Assembly (NCBI GenBank): GCA_025059775.1
Contig: JANXCW010000008.1
Coordinates: 55,427-119,426 of the forward strand
DNA: 64,000 nucleotides
Direction of reading: 5' to 3'
Origin: Armatimonadota bacterium
Lineage (GTDB): Bacteria; Sysuimicrobiota; Sysuimicrobiia; Sysuimicrobiales; Sysuimicrobiaceae
Shown: piece by piece, positions 50,402-58,408 of the stretch
Layout: the number at the start of each line of letters is the position of its first letter
How positions within the stretch are numbered: the first letter of the stretch is position 1
Translations under genes and position numbers: made by a program
Notes under the pieces: model-generated
Told to the model about the DNA's origin: nothing
What the model saw: only the letters and a program-made list of their open reading frames with translations
Databases searched by the model: none

Positions 50402-51580
50402 ATGCGTATTCACCGGGCGCGGATCGCAGAGCACAAGCACGACCATCTCCTGCGGGAATACCTGAAGCAAAACCTCCACGAGCTCATCCAGCAGAAGGAG
50501 CTGGTGATCGACGGGAAGGTGAAGACCTCCATCACCACCCTGGACCTCCCCACCCTCCGGTACGGGGAGGAGGAACGGTTCCTGGCCCAGGGTGCGGGGC
50601 AGGCGCAGGGCACAGGGGGCCAAGGGGGGGAGGAGGTGTACGCGGTCGGGGGGCTGCTGGGCGGGGATCATCACGGCAAGGAGCTGCGGGTGGAGCTGGA
50701 CTTCGAGGAGTTCGTGCGGCTCGCCCAGGAGGTGCTCCTGGAGGAGCTGCAGCTGCCGGTCCTGCACCATCTGAGCCGGGGCGGGGAAGTGGAGACGGAG
50801 GACCTGCCGGAATTGGATGACCTGGACCGGTGGGGACTTGCCGCGGACCTCAACCTGGAGGAGACCATGGTCACCAGCCTCCTCCGGAACATCCGGGAGC
50901 GGGGCGTGGCGGAGTACGACGTGGACCTGCGGCTGGACGGCTGGTACTTCGTGGAAGACCCCGCCGCGGACCGGAACCACCGCTCCCTGGAGATCTACGT
51001 GCTGGACATCTCCGGCTCCATGCGCGGGGACTACTTGGCCCTGGTCCGGAAGATGATCTTCCTGCTGTGGTATGCCCTGGAACGTCGCTACCCCACCAAC
51101 CTCCGGCGGTACGTGGTGTTCCAGGATGTGGCGGAGGAGAAGACCCGGGATGAGTTCTTCTCCGTGGAGAGCAGCGGGGGAACCCACATCAGCGCGGGGT
51201 TGGAGAAGGCCATGGAACTGCTGGAGGGGGTGAGCGAGTACGACAAGTACCTGTTCCTGTTCACGGACGGGGAGACAAGCAGCGGGGATTTCGAGCTCGC
51301 GAAGCGGCGGTTCGAGGAGGCCCTGGAACGGTTCGACGTGGTCAGCTACGGGCACGTGAACCCCGGTGGCCGGGGCATCGGGGGATTCAGCGAGTACGTC
51401 CAGGAGCTGAGCCGACGGCGGCCCAACCTGTCCTTCGTGAACCTGGTGGATCTGGACTCCATCCGACAGGCCCTGCGGGAGTTCATCCCCTACCTCAACG
51501 GGGAAGGGGGAACCATAGGATGCGCGAGTACGAAACGGTCATCGCGCGGGTGGAGGCGCTCGCCCGGGACCTGGGCCTGA
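50402..51580 (+). CDS. DUF444 family protein (YeaH/YhbH-like, VWA fold)
   Basis: A 392-residue protein. The N-terminal part (DHLLREYLKQNLHELIQQKELVI, KVKTSITTLDLPTLRYGEEE) and the von Willebrand A-type domain with DISGSMRGDYLALVRKMIFLL, a DxSGS-type metal site at about 200-205, are typical of YeaH/YhbH. A Gly/Gln-rich linker (GAGQAQGTGGQGG) is at about 62-75. It follows prkA by 2 nt and overlaps spoVR by 61 nt, longer than usual; the last 20 residues (CASTKRSSRGWRRSPGTWA) are probably an extension. The three proteins are thought to work together in stress or spore-related physiology. Confidence 0.9.
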   Translation: MRIHRARIAEHKHDHLLREYLKQNLHELIQQKELVIDGKVKTSITTLDLPTLRYGEEERFLAQGAGQAQGTGGQGGEEVYAVGGLLGGDHHGKELRVELDFEEFVRLAQEVLLEELQLPVLHHLSRGGEVETEDLPELDDLDRWGLAADLNLEETMVTSLLRNIRERGVAEYDVDLRLDGWYFVEDPAADRNHRSLEIYVLDISGSMRGDYLALVRKMIFLLWYALERRYPTNLRRYVVFQDVAEEKTRDEFFSVESSGGTHISAGLEKAMELLEGVSEYDKYLFLFTDGETSSGDFELAKRRFEEALERFDVVSYGHVNPGGRGIGGFSEYVQELSRRRPNLSFVNLVDLDSIRQALREFIPYLNGEGGTIGCASTKRSSRGWRRSPGTWA

Positions 51581-52674
51581 GCTTCGATCCCGTGGTCTTC
51601 CGCCTCACGGACAGCGAGGAGATCGCGGAAGTGGCCAGTATGGGGCTTCCGAACCGATTCGTGCACTGGTACTGGGGCGGGGCCTACAAGGAGATCCACG
51701 CTCAGCAGTCGAAGGCGGTGTTCAGCATCCTGGAGCTGGTGCTGAACACCCGCCCCTCCTATGCCTTCCTGCGCCGGACCAACACCTACCTTCAGAACCT
51801 CTGCGTCATCGCCCACGTATACGGACATGCGGACTTCTTTGCGAACAACCACTGGTTCCGGAAGTCCAACAAGGGCATCCTCAACCTTGCGGAACAGCAT
51901 GCCCGCACCTTCCGCTCCTTCGAGGAGCAGTACGGTCGGGAGACGGTGGAGCGGCTGCTGGATGCCTGCCTCACTGTGGCCACCAGCGTGAACGCCTTCG
52001 AGCGGGATCCCGCCCGGCGCATGCGTCGGGTCATCTACTACCTGGAAGCCCGGGCCCCCCTCCAGGACCACGAGCGGTACATCCTGGAGGCGGTCCGGCA
52101 GGAGGCGGAGTACTTCGATCTCATCCAGCGCACCCACATCATCAACGAGGGCTGGGCCACTTTCGTGGAGCTGGAGCTGCTGCGGGAGCTGGTAAGCGCC
52201 CGGCAGTGGGCGGAGGTCAGCAGCTCCATCTGCAGCCGGCCGACCACCTACATGATCGGCTATACCCTCTTCCAGTACATCCGGCGGAGCTGGGGGTGGC
52301 AGAAGGCCCTGGAGGTGCGCCGGTTCTACGAGGACGTGCGCCTGATCGACGAGATGCTCACCCAGGAGCTCGTCCACCGGTTGGACCTGTTCGTGTACGA
52401 TCCCCGGGACCGCACGAAGAACACGGAGGTGGGGGCCGTCAAGGAGATGCTCATCCAGCAGAAGCTCTACAAGGGGGATCCCCCCATCGAGGTGGAGGAC
52501 CCCACTGGTCCCCGGGACCTCACCCTGGTGCACGTGGAGGAAGGGAAGAAGCTGGACCCCAAGCGCATCGCCCTCTACCTCCGGTCCGTGTACACCCTCT
52601 GGCGGAACCCGGTCCGGCTGCGGGCCAACGGCAAGGTGTACACCTACGACCGGCGAGGGCTCTCGACTTCGTAG
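51520..52674 (+). CDS. SpoVR family protein
   Basis: A 384-residue soluble protein matching SpoVR/YcgB. Signatures are FVHWYWGGAYKEIHAQQSKAVFSILELVLNT, LCVIAHVYGHADFFANNHWF and THIINEGWATFVELELL. In Bacillus SpoVR affects spore cortex formation, but the family is wide in non-sporulating bacteria, always near PrkA and DUF444. Relatives are about 470-510 residues, so this form is somewhat shorter. The ATG 51520 lies within the DUF444 gene. Confidence 0.92.
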   Translation: MREYETVIARVEALARDLGLSFDPVVFRLTDSEEIAEVASMGLPNRFVHWYWGGAYKEIHAQQSKAVFSILELVLNTRPSYAFLRRTNTYLQNLCVIAHVYGHADFFANNHWFRKSNKGILNLAEQHARTFRSFEEQYGRETVERLLDACLTVATSVNAFERDPARRMRRVIYYLEARAPLQDHERYILEAVRQEAEYFDLIQRTHIINEGWATFVELELLRELVSARQWAEVSSSICSRPTTYMIGYTLFQYIRRSWGWQKALEVRRFYEDVRLIDEMLTQELVHRLDLFVYDPRDRTKNTEVGAVKEMLIQQKLYKGDPPIEVEDPTGPRDLTLVHVEEGKKLDPKRIALYLRSVYTLWRNPVRLRANGKVYTYDRRGLSTS

Positions 52675-52676
52675 GG

Positions 52677-52685
52677 TGGTATAAT
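52677..52685 (+). promoter_or_regulatory. Extended -10 promoter of the DUF151 gene
   Basis: TGGTATAAT carries a perfect TATAAT and the TGn extension just after the spoVR stop. The -35 region is weak, as is usual with an extended -10. Transcription would begin near 52692, only about 20 nt before the GTG. Confidence 0.65.
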
Positions 52686-52712
52686 GGCTTAAGCGCGGAG
52701 GAGGGGGGAACC

Positions 52713-53195
52713 GTGATCTGGATGAAGGTGAAGGGCGTTGCCATGGATCACCAGATGAACCCCGTGGTCCTGCTCACGGACGCGGAGGAGCGGTTGGCCC
52801 TCCCCATCTGGGTGGGCCCCGCGGAAGCCCAGGCCATCGCCCTGCAGCTGCAGGGGATCACACCGCCCCGCCCCATGACCCACGACCTTCTGCGCAACAT
52901 CCTCCAGAGCATGGACGTCTCCGTGAAGCGGGTGGTGGTCACGGACGTCCGGGACCAGACCTACTACGCGGAGATCCACCTGGTGCGGGACGGGAAGGAG
53001 AACGCCATCGACTCCCGGCCCAGCGATGCCATCGCCCTGGCCCTGCGGATGAACGCCCCCATCTTCGTGGACGAGAAGGTCGCCGCCCACGCCATTCCCC
53101 TCCGGAAGGAGGAGGATCAGGACCAGGAGATGGAGGAGTGGCGGCGGTTCATCGAAAACGTCAAGCCCAGCGACTTCAAGCGTTCGCTCCACTGA
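52713..53195 (+). CDS. Bifunctional nuclease family protein (DUF151)
   Basis: A 160-residue protein with the DUF151 pattern: MKVKGVAMDHQMNPVVLLTDAEERLALPIWVGPAEAQAIALQLQGITPPRPMTHDLLRNIL and GKENAIDSRPSDAIALALRMNAPIFVDEKV. Relatives have RNase and DNase activity. The acidic C-terminus (EEDQDQEMEEW) is common. GTG 52713 follows GGAGGGGGG. It probably has its own promoter and ends before a strong hairpin, so it is a separate unit from spoVR. Confidence 0.9.
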   Translation: MIWMKVKGVAMDHQMNPVVLLTDAEERLALPIWVGPAEAQAIALQLQGITPPRPMTHDLLRNILQSMDVSVKRVVVTDVRDQTYYAEIHLVRDGKENAIDSRPSDAIALALRMNAPIFVDEKVAAHAIPLRKEEDQDQEMEEWRRFIENVKPSDFKRSLH

Positions 53196-53202
53196 GTCCC
53201 CC

Positions 53203-53237
53203 AGAACGGGCCGGGCAACTTTTGCCCGGCCCGTTCT
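53203..53237 (+). terminator. Strong hairpin after the DUF151 gene
   Basis: A perfect 16-bp stem, AGAACGGGCCGGGCAA with TTGCCCGGCCCGTTCT, and a CTT loop, 7 nt after the stop. No T-run follows, so it may stop transcription with help or only protect the 3' end. Confidence 0.7.
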
Positions 53238-53475
53238 CAGGCCTAACCCGCCGAACCCTCTCCCCGATACCCGGGCTCCTGAATCATAAAAAATTTTAAA
53301 AATCCCCCCCCCCGCTGTCCCAACCTTTGATCTTTCATAAATTCATAAATTTTATGGCTTTTTATGGCCCGTCTGGCCCATTGATGCAGGATCCCCCATT
53401 GCTCGGGGCGAACTTTGGCAAACGTCTATGGGCCCGAATGGGTGGGGCCCGAAATCTCCCGAGCGAGGGATGGCG
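53238..53475. other. AT-rich intergenic and possible structured leader of the NlpC/P60 gene
   Basis: The first part (53280-53365) is unusually AT-rich and has a run of ten C; TTGATC with TTTTAT or TTTATG could be a promoter. The second part has arms GCTCGGG (53401-53407) and CCCGAGC (53458-53464) enclosing repeated GGGCCCGAA units, ending directly before the ribosome site. It does not match the ydaO (c-di-AMP) or other riboswitch patterns known to me. Confidence 0.4.
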
Positions 53476-54276
53476 ATGCACTGGCCAAAGGCGATGGCCG
53501 CGCTAGCTTCCCTGTGCCTCATCCTCCTGGGTTCCTCCGGAGCCTTCGCGCAAGGCCCCTTGTACACCGTGCAGCCGGGAGACACTCTTACCCGGATCGC
53601 AGCGCGCTTCGGGATCAGCGCGCGAACCCTGGCGGAGGCCAACGGGCTTGTGGACCCGGATGTGCTCCGGCCCGGGCAGGTGCTTCGGATCCCGGGGCGG
53701 GTGGGTGAGAGTGCGACCCGGCCGGAGGGATCCGTGTACGAGGTGCGGCCCGGGGACACCCTTTGGCGCATCGCCCACCGGTACGGGACAACCCCCGAGC
53801 GCCTCGCGGCCCTGAACGGAATCCCGGTGGAGGGCCCTCTGCAGATCGGGCAGCGGTTGAAGGTGCTCGCCTCTCCCCCCGCGGGCCCACGGTTCCGGCC
53901 GGCCTCCCCCTCCTCGCGGGGAGCGGTGCTGGCGGTCTTCGCCCGACGGTTCCTGGGAGTGCCGTACCGATGGGGAGGTACGGGCGCCAGCGGGTTCGAT
54001 TGCTCGGGGTTCGTCTACGCCGTGTTCCGGCAGTTCGGGCTCTTCCTTCCCCGCACCTCCTTTGAGATGTTCGGGGTAGGAAGGCCCGTCTCCCCCCCGG
54101 AGCCGGGAGATCTTGTTTTCTTCACCACGTACCGCCCTGGCCCCTCCCACGTAGGGATCTACCTAGGCGGGGGCTTCTTCATCCACGCCTCCTCCGCGGG
54201 GGGACGGGTGCGGATCGACTCCCTGCAGGACGGCTACTACCGGGCCCGCTTCGTAGGTGCTCGCCGGGCATACTGA
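53476..54276 (+). CDS. LysM-NlpC/P60 peptidoglycan endopeptidase
   Basis: A 266-residue secreted cell wall hydrolase. It has a signal peptide (AMAALASLCLILLGSSGAFA), two LysM domains that bind glycan ([29 protein letters not shown] and YEVRPGDTLWRIAHRYGTTPERLAALNGI), and a C-terminal NlpC/P60 domain. The catalytic triad is visible as Cys in GFDCSGFVYAVF, His in PSHVGIYLG and His in FFIHASSAGG. It probably cuts D-Glu-diamino-acid bonds in stem peptides. ATG 53476 has GAGGG about 7 nt before it; 53470 is an alternative. Confidence 0.92.
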   Translation: MHWPKAMAALASLCLILLGSSGAFAQGPLYTVQPGDTLTRIAARFGISARTLAEANGLVDPDVLRPGQVLRIPGRVGESATRPEGSVYEVRPGDTLWRIAHRYGTTPERLAALNGIPVEGPLQIGQRLKVLASPPAGPRFRPASPSSRGAVLAVFARRFLGVPYRWGGTGASGFDCSGFVYAVFRQFGLFLPRTSFEMFGVGRPVSPPEPGDLVFFTTYRPGPSHVGIYLGGGFFIHASSAGGRVRIDSLQDGYYRARFVGARRAY

Positions 54277-54280
54277 GAAC

Positions 54281-54310
54281 CCAGCCCCATCCCTGGTAGG
54301 ATGGGGCTGG
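54281..54310 (+). terminator. Hairpin between the NlpC/P60 gene and murT
   Basis: CCAGCCCCATCC (54281-54292), loop CTGGTA, and GGATGGGGCTGG (54299-54310) give a perfect 12-bp stem. It ends 4 nt before the murT GTG and includes part of its ribosome site. No T-run. It may terminate or limit the upstream message, or control murT translation. Confidence 0.65.
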
Positions 54311-54313
54311 AGA

Positions 54314-55696
54314 GTGTCCGTACGCCTGCGCCTCGCCATCCTCCTCGCGAGATCCGCGGCCCACGTGAGCCGTGGCCTGCGGTGGGGCGGGGGGACTACG
54401 CTTCCAGGACGGCTTGCCCGGCGGATTTCCCCTGGGATCGTGGAAATCCTCGCCTCCCAGCTCCCGAGGGGTATCGTGGCGGTGAGCGGAACCAACGGGA
54501 AGACCACTACCGCGCGTCTGGTAGCGGAGATGGCCCAAGCCGCGGGTCTGCGTGTGGTGCACAACCGGGCGGGGGCGAACCTGCCCGCGGGCATTGCCTC
54601 CGCCCTGGTGGGAGCCGCGGACCTACGGGCCCGGGTGCAGGGGGATGTAGGGGTATTTGAGGTGGACGAGGCCGCGTTCCCCCTCCTCCTTCCGGTCCTC
54701 CGTCCCCGGGTGGTGGTCCTCCTCAACCTCTTCCGCGACCAGCTGGATCGCTACGGCGAGGTGGAGGCGGTGGCGCGGCGATGGCGGACCGCCCTCCAAG
54801 GGCTTCCGGAAGCCATCGTGTGCTTCAACGCGGACGACCCCCAGGTGGCGGAGGTGGCTCGGGATCTGCCGCAGGCCACCGTGCCTTTCGGGGTGGAGGA
54901 TGAACGTTGTGGGCTGGAGACCCTGGAGGACGCCGCGGATGTCCGGTACTGCTACCGGTGCGGGGCTCCGTACACCTACCAGGTGGTGTACCTCTCCCAC
55001 GCTGGTCGGTACAGGTGCGAGCGGTGCGGGGTGCGGCGGCCGGATCCCGCGGTGTACGCGGAGGCGATCCACCTGGACGGGATGCGGGGAACGGAGGCGA
55101 GCGTGGTCTGGCCCGGGGGATGCCTGCGGGTGCGGATTCCTCTTCCGGGCCTGTACAACGTGTACAACGCGCTCGCGGCCACCGCAGCCGCGCTTTCCCT
55201 GGGCGTTTCCGGGGGCGCCCTCGAGCGGGCCCTGAAGGGCTTCCGACCTGCCTTCGGTCGGGCAGAGCGGCTGCGGTGGCGTGGGAGGGAGCTGGAGATC
55301 CTGCTCGCGAAGAACCCCGCGGGACTCAACGCCCTGCTGCGAATGGTGGCCCGCCACCCTCCTGCATCCCTCCTGGTGGCTATCCACGACCGGACCGCGG
55401 ACGGGCGGGACGTCTCGTGGTTGTGGGACGTGGACTTCGAGGGGCTGCAGGATTCCCCGAAGCGCATCGTTGCCAGCGGCCTCCGGGCCACGGACTTGGC
55501 TTTGCGGCTCCGCTACGCGGGGATCCCGGAGGAGCGGCTGGTGGTGGAGCCGGATCTCGCCAGGGCCCTGCACACCGCCGCGCAGGGTGTCCCCGAAGGG
55601 GAAACCCTGCTCGTGCTCCCCACCTACACCGCCATGCTGGAGCTGCGGCGGATCCTGCAGCGGGAGGGCGTTGCTCCGGATTTCTGGGAGGCTTGA
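54314..55696 (+). CDS. murT: Lipid II isoglutaminyl synthase, MurT subunit
   Basis: A 460-residue Mur-ligase-like protein that with GatD amidates the D-Glu of lipid II. The N-terminal part has the ATP site VAVSGTNGKTTTARLVAEM and FEVDEAAFPLLLPVLRPRVVVLLNLFRDQLDRYGEV. The family-specific zinc ribbon (CYRCGAPYTY...CERCG) is near residues 215-238. The C-terminal domain (GRAERLRWRGRELEILLAKNPAGLN) carries the DUF1727 pattern. GTG 54314 is the most probable start. MurT/GatD occurs mainly in Gram-positive and related bacteria, which says something about the wall. Confidence 0.93.
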   Translation: MSVRLRLAILLARSAAHVSRGLRWGGGTTLPGRLARRISPGIVEILASQLPRGIVAVSGTNGKTTTARLVAEMAQAAGLRVVHNRAGANLPAGIASALVGAADLRARVQGDVGVFEVDEAAFPLLLPVLRPRVVVLLNLFRDQLDRYGEVEAVARRWRTALQGLPEAIVCFNADDPQVAEVARDLPQATVPFGVEDERCGLETLEDAADVRYCYRCGAPYTYQVVYLSHAGRYRCERCGVRRPDPAVYAEAIHLDGMRGTEASVVWPGGCLRVRIPLPGLYNVYNALAATAAALSLGVSGGALERALKGFRPAFGRAERLRWRGRELEILLAKNPAGLNALLRMVARHPPASLLVAIHDRTADGRDVSWLWDVDFEGLQDSPKRIVASGLRATDLALRLRYAGIPEERLVVEPDLARALHTAAQGVPEGETLLVLPTYTAMLELRRILQREGVAPDFWEA

Positions 55697-55697
55697 G

Positions 55698-56441
55698 GTG
55701 GAGCTGCGGATCGCGCATCTCTATCCAGACCTCCTGAACCTCTACGGCGACCGGGGGAACCTCCTCTGCCTGCGGTGGCGGGCAGAGCGGCGGGGGATCG
55801 CGGTGCGCGTCACCCCCGTACGGTTGGGAGAAGTCCTGGACCCGGAGGCGCATGACCTCATCTTCCTGGGGGGCGGGGAGGATCGCCAGCAAGCCCTCGT
55901 CTCCCGGGACCTTCAGCAGAAGGCCGAGGCGCTGCGATCGGCGGCTGCCCGGGGCGTGGTGATCCTGGGGGTGTGCGGGGGATATCAGCTTCTGGGGCGC
56001 GCGTATCGGCCCGCGGAGGGGGAGGTCCTGCCGGGTGTGGGGGTGCTGGACGCGGTGACGGAGCATCCAGGTCCCCGGGCCGTGCGGTTCGTGGGCGATG
56101 TGGTGGCGGAGTGCACGCTTCCCGGGATCGGGACCTTGGTAGGATACGAGAACCACGGGGGCCGGACGCGTCTGGGACCGGGGGTCCAGCCCCTCGCGCG
56201 GGTGGTGGTGGGGTTCGGGAACAACGGGCAGGACGGTACGGAGGGGGCAGTCTGCGGGACGGTCTTCGGCACATACCTGCACGGCCCGGTACTCCCCAAA
56301 AACCCGCGGTTTGCGGATCACCTGATCCGGCTGAGCCTCCGCCGCCGCTACGGGGAGGTTGGCCTTGCGCCGCTGGACGATCGCTTTGAGGAGGCGGCCC
56401 GTCGGGTGGCCCTGATCCGGGCCCGGGTGCGGAACCGCTAG
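55698..56441 (+). CDS. gatD: Lipid II isoglutaminyl synthase, glutaminase subunit GatD
   Basis: A 247-residue class I glutamine amidotransferase of the CobB/CobQ type. It starts ELRIAHLYPDLLNLYGDRGN, typical of GatD, with the Cys nucleophile in ILGVCGGYQLLG (near 95) and the His in GTYLHGPVLPKNP. It makes ammonia from glutamine for MurT. The GTG start lies only 1 nt after the murT stop, behind GGGAGG. The 3' end overlaps the convergent exporter gene by 4 nt. Confidence 0.93.
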   Translation: MELRIAHLYPDLLNLYGDRGNLLCLRWRAERRGIAVRVTPVRLGEVLDPEAHDLIFLGGGEDRQQALVSRDLQQKAEALRSAAARGVVILGVCGGYQLLGRAYRPAEGEVLPGVGVLDAVTEHPGPRAVRFVGDVVAECTLPGIGTLVGYENHGGRTRLGPGVQPLARVVVGFGNNGQDGTEGAVCGTVFGTYLHGPVLPKNPRFADHLIRLSLRRRYGEVGLAPLDDRFEEAARRVALIRARVRNR

Positions 56442-57340
56442 GTACTTGGTGTCTCCCTGCCTTGGACCAGGAGGACCGCGGCAAGGATCAAGGCTCCGCC
56501 CAGGATCTGCGGGAGATGCAGGCCTTCCCCCAGCACCGCGTACCCGCTCAGAGCGGCCACCACGGGCTCCACGGTGGCCACGAGGCTTGCGCGACTCGCG
56601 GGCACGTGCCGCAGTCCGGTGATGTACAGCCACTGGGGGAGGAGGGTGATAACCACCCCCAGGTAGAGAACGGGGCCGGCTGCCCGCATCACGTGGTGGG
56701 GGGAGAAGCGCTCCAGGGGAACTCCCGCAGCAAGCCCCAGGAGCACTAAGAACACGGCTCCGAATCCCAAGGCGTAGGTGAGCACCGCTCGTGGGTCGTA
56801 CCGCCGCAGGCCCAGCTTCCCGAAGATGCTGTACAGCCCGTAGGTGAGTCCCGCGGCGAGCCCGGCCAGGACTCCGGGGAGGTTCAGACGGAGGGCAGTG
56901 GGATCGTAGGCCCGCACCACCAGCAGACACCCGCAGAAGGCCAGCCCCAGCGCCGTCCCCTTCCGCGCGCCGAGCTGCTCTCCCAGCACCACTCGTGCGA
57001 TCACCGCCACCCATGCGGGTGCGGTGTACAGCAGGATGGCCGCGGTGGCCACGGAGCTGAGGCGGATGGCGGTGAAGTACGCGAGGAAGAAGAGGGCGAT
57101 GCTCACGAACCCGTACGCGGCGAAGAAGCCGAGGTCCCGTACACGCACCCGCAAGCGGTGGGGTCCTGTAAGGGAGGTCACTCCCAGCATCCCCACGAAC
57201 GCGATCCCCGCCCGCCAGGCGGAGGCCTCGAAGGCGCCCACTCCTGCCGCGTCCGTCCAGCGTACCGCGATCCCCATGGTGCCCCATAGCACCGCGGCCG
57301 CGAGGACAAGAAGGTCCCCGGTCCGGTTCACCGGATGCAC
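56438..57340 (-). CDS. EamA/DMT family transporter
   Basis: About 300 residues with ten membrane helices in two EamA repeats (LLVLAAAVLWGTMGIAVRW... and VLAGLAAGLTYGLYSIFGKLGLR...). The signature SRASLVATVEPVVAALSGYAVLGEGL is in the second repeat. These proteins export amino acids or other small metabolites; the substrate is not evident. The start is uncertain: GTG 57340 gives MHPVNRTGDLLVLAAA, but no clear ribosome site exists, and GTG 57331 is possible. Confidence 0.85.
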   Translation of the reverse strand: MHPVNRTGDLLVLAAAVLWGTMGIAVRWTDAAGVGAFEASAWRAGIAFVGMLGVTSLTGPHRLRVRVRDLGFFAAYGFVSIALFFLAYFTAIRLSSVATAAILLYTAPAWVAVIARVVLGEQLGARKGTALGLAFCGCLLVVRAYDPTALRLNLPGVLAGLAAGLTYGLYSIFGKLGLRRYDPRAVLTYALGFGAVFLVLLGLAAGVPLERFSPHHVMRAAGPVLYLGVVITLLPQWLYITGLRHVPASRASLVATVEPVVAALSGYAVLGEGLHLPQILGGALILAAVLLVQGRETPST

Positions 57341-57428
57341 GGAGGGCGGGTTCGCGTCCTGGGCCGGAAACTCCTCGTGCCCGGAGACGTTATACTTTGC
57401 AGGGAGTGGCCCGAGACGGAGGTGTGGG

Positions 57429-57767
57429 ATGGAACCCAGGGAACGGGGGGTGCGTCCTGTGCCCATGCAGGAGGCCGTCCGGAGGCTCGTGGAGGCCGCC
57501 CAGGCCGCAGGGCTGCAGCTGGATCCGCGCACCGTCCAGTTCCAGGAGAAGCCCTATCCGTGCTACGAATACGTTCTGCGGCTGCAGAGAGCCCACAGCC
57601 TCCTGTGCATGCCCGCGGAAGTGGTAGAACCGGACAGTTGGCAGGAGCGGACCTACGAGTACATGCGCCGGGCCCGTCGCTACCTGGAGCGGTTCCTGGA
57701 CATTCAGGAGCGGGTGGACCGGTCCGCGCGGGGCATTCCCAGATTCCAACAGGTGCTCAAGCCATGA
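57429..57767 (+). CDS. Unknown conserved-looking protein (112 residues)
   Basis: I do not recognise a family. The sequence MQEAVRRLVEAAQAAGLQLDPRTVQFQEKPYPCYEYVLRLQRAHSLLCMPAEVVEPDSWQERTYEYMRRARRYLERF is well-composed and mostly helical after a short sheet, with no signal or membrane segment. It is coupled to the MBL hydrolase gene by an ATGA overlap, so the two may act together. A TATACT at 57391-57396 might be its -10 box. Confidence 0.6.
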   Translation: MEPRERGVRPVPMQEAVRRLVEAAQAAGLQLDPRTVQFQEKPYPCYEYVLRLQRAHSLLCMPAEVVEPDSWQERTYEYMRRARRYLERFLDIQERVDRSARGIPRFQQVLKP

Positions 57768-58405
57768 TCCTGGAGCAGATTCCGACAGGTCCCATCGGGA
57801 CCAACTGCTACCTCCTGGGGGACGAGAAGACCCGACGGGCGGTGGTGGTGGATCCTGGAAGCGACGCCCCCGTGATCCTCGAGCTGTTGCGCCACCACGA
57901 CCTCCAGGTGGAGACCCTGGTGGCCACCCACGGCCACTGGGACCATGTGGGGGCGGTACGGCCACTCCAGCAGGCCACGGGCGCCCGATTCCTCGCGCCC
58001 GCCGGGGATCTGGAGCTCATCCGGAACGCGAGCGCCTCCGCCCTTCTGCTGGGCGTGGTGGTGGATCCCCCTCCGGATCCGGACGGGTTCCTGGAGGAGG
58101 GAGACGTCCTCCAGGTGGGCGAGCTGAGCCTGCGGGTGCTTTCGGCCCCCGGGCACACCCCGGGCCACGTGATCCTGGTGGGCCCGGGGTGTGCGTTTGT
58201 GGGGGATGTGATCTTCGCGGGAAGCGTGGGACGCACGGACCTGCCGGGCGGGGACTGGGACACCTTAATGGAGACCATCCGCACCAAGGTCCTCACCCTT
58301 CCCGAGGAGACCGTGCTCTATCCCGGACACGGCCCGCCCACCACCGTCCGGAGGGAGCGACTGAGCAATCCCTTCCTTGTGGGTCTCGTGCGGACGCGGG
58401 ACTGA
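57764..58405 (+). CDS. MBL fold hydrolase, glyoxalase II-like
   Basis: A 213-residue protein with a complete zinc set: THGHWDHVGA (HxHxDH), PGHTPGH, GDVIFAGSVGRTDLPGG and YPGHGP. It starts LEQIPTGPIGTNCYLLGDE, the typical opening of YcbL/hydroxyacylglutathione-hydrolase-like proteins of this small size. It may hydrolyse thioesters such as lactoyl adducts. Two VOC genes (glyoxalase I superfamily) are in the neighbourhood, one of them 3 nt downstream. Confidence 0.88.
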   Translation: MILEQIPTGPIGTNCYLLGDEKTRRAVVVDPGSDAPVILELLRHHDLQVETLVATHGHWDHVGAVRPLQQATGARFLAPAGDLELIRNASASALLLGVVVDPPPDPDGFLEEGDVLQVGELSLRVLSAPGHTPGHVILVGPGCAFVGDVIFAGSVGRTDLPGGDWDTLMETIRTKVLTLPEETVLYPGHGPPTTVRRERLSNPFLVGLVRTRD

Positions 58406-58408
58406 GCC

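Noticed and set aside
53240..53470. ydaO c-di-AMP riboswitch before the NlpC/P60 gene
   Set aside because: The GGGGUGAAUC and CCGAACCCGxCAGCUAACC conserved parts are not found.
55380..57287. 635-codon minus frame opposite gatD and the DMT gene
   Set aside because: Low-complexity shadow of genes with clear motifs; no ribosome site or family pattern.
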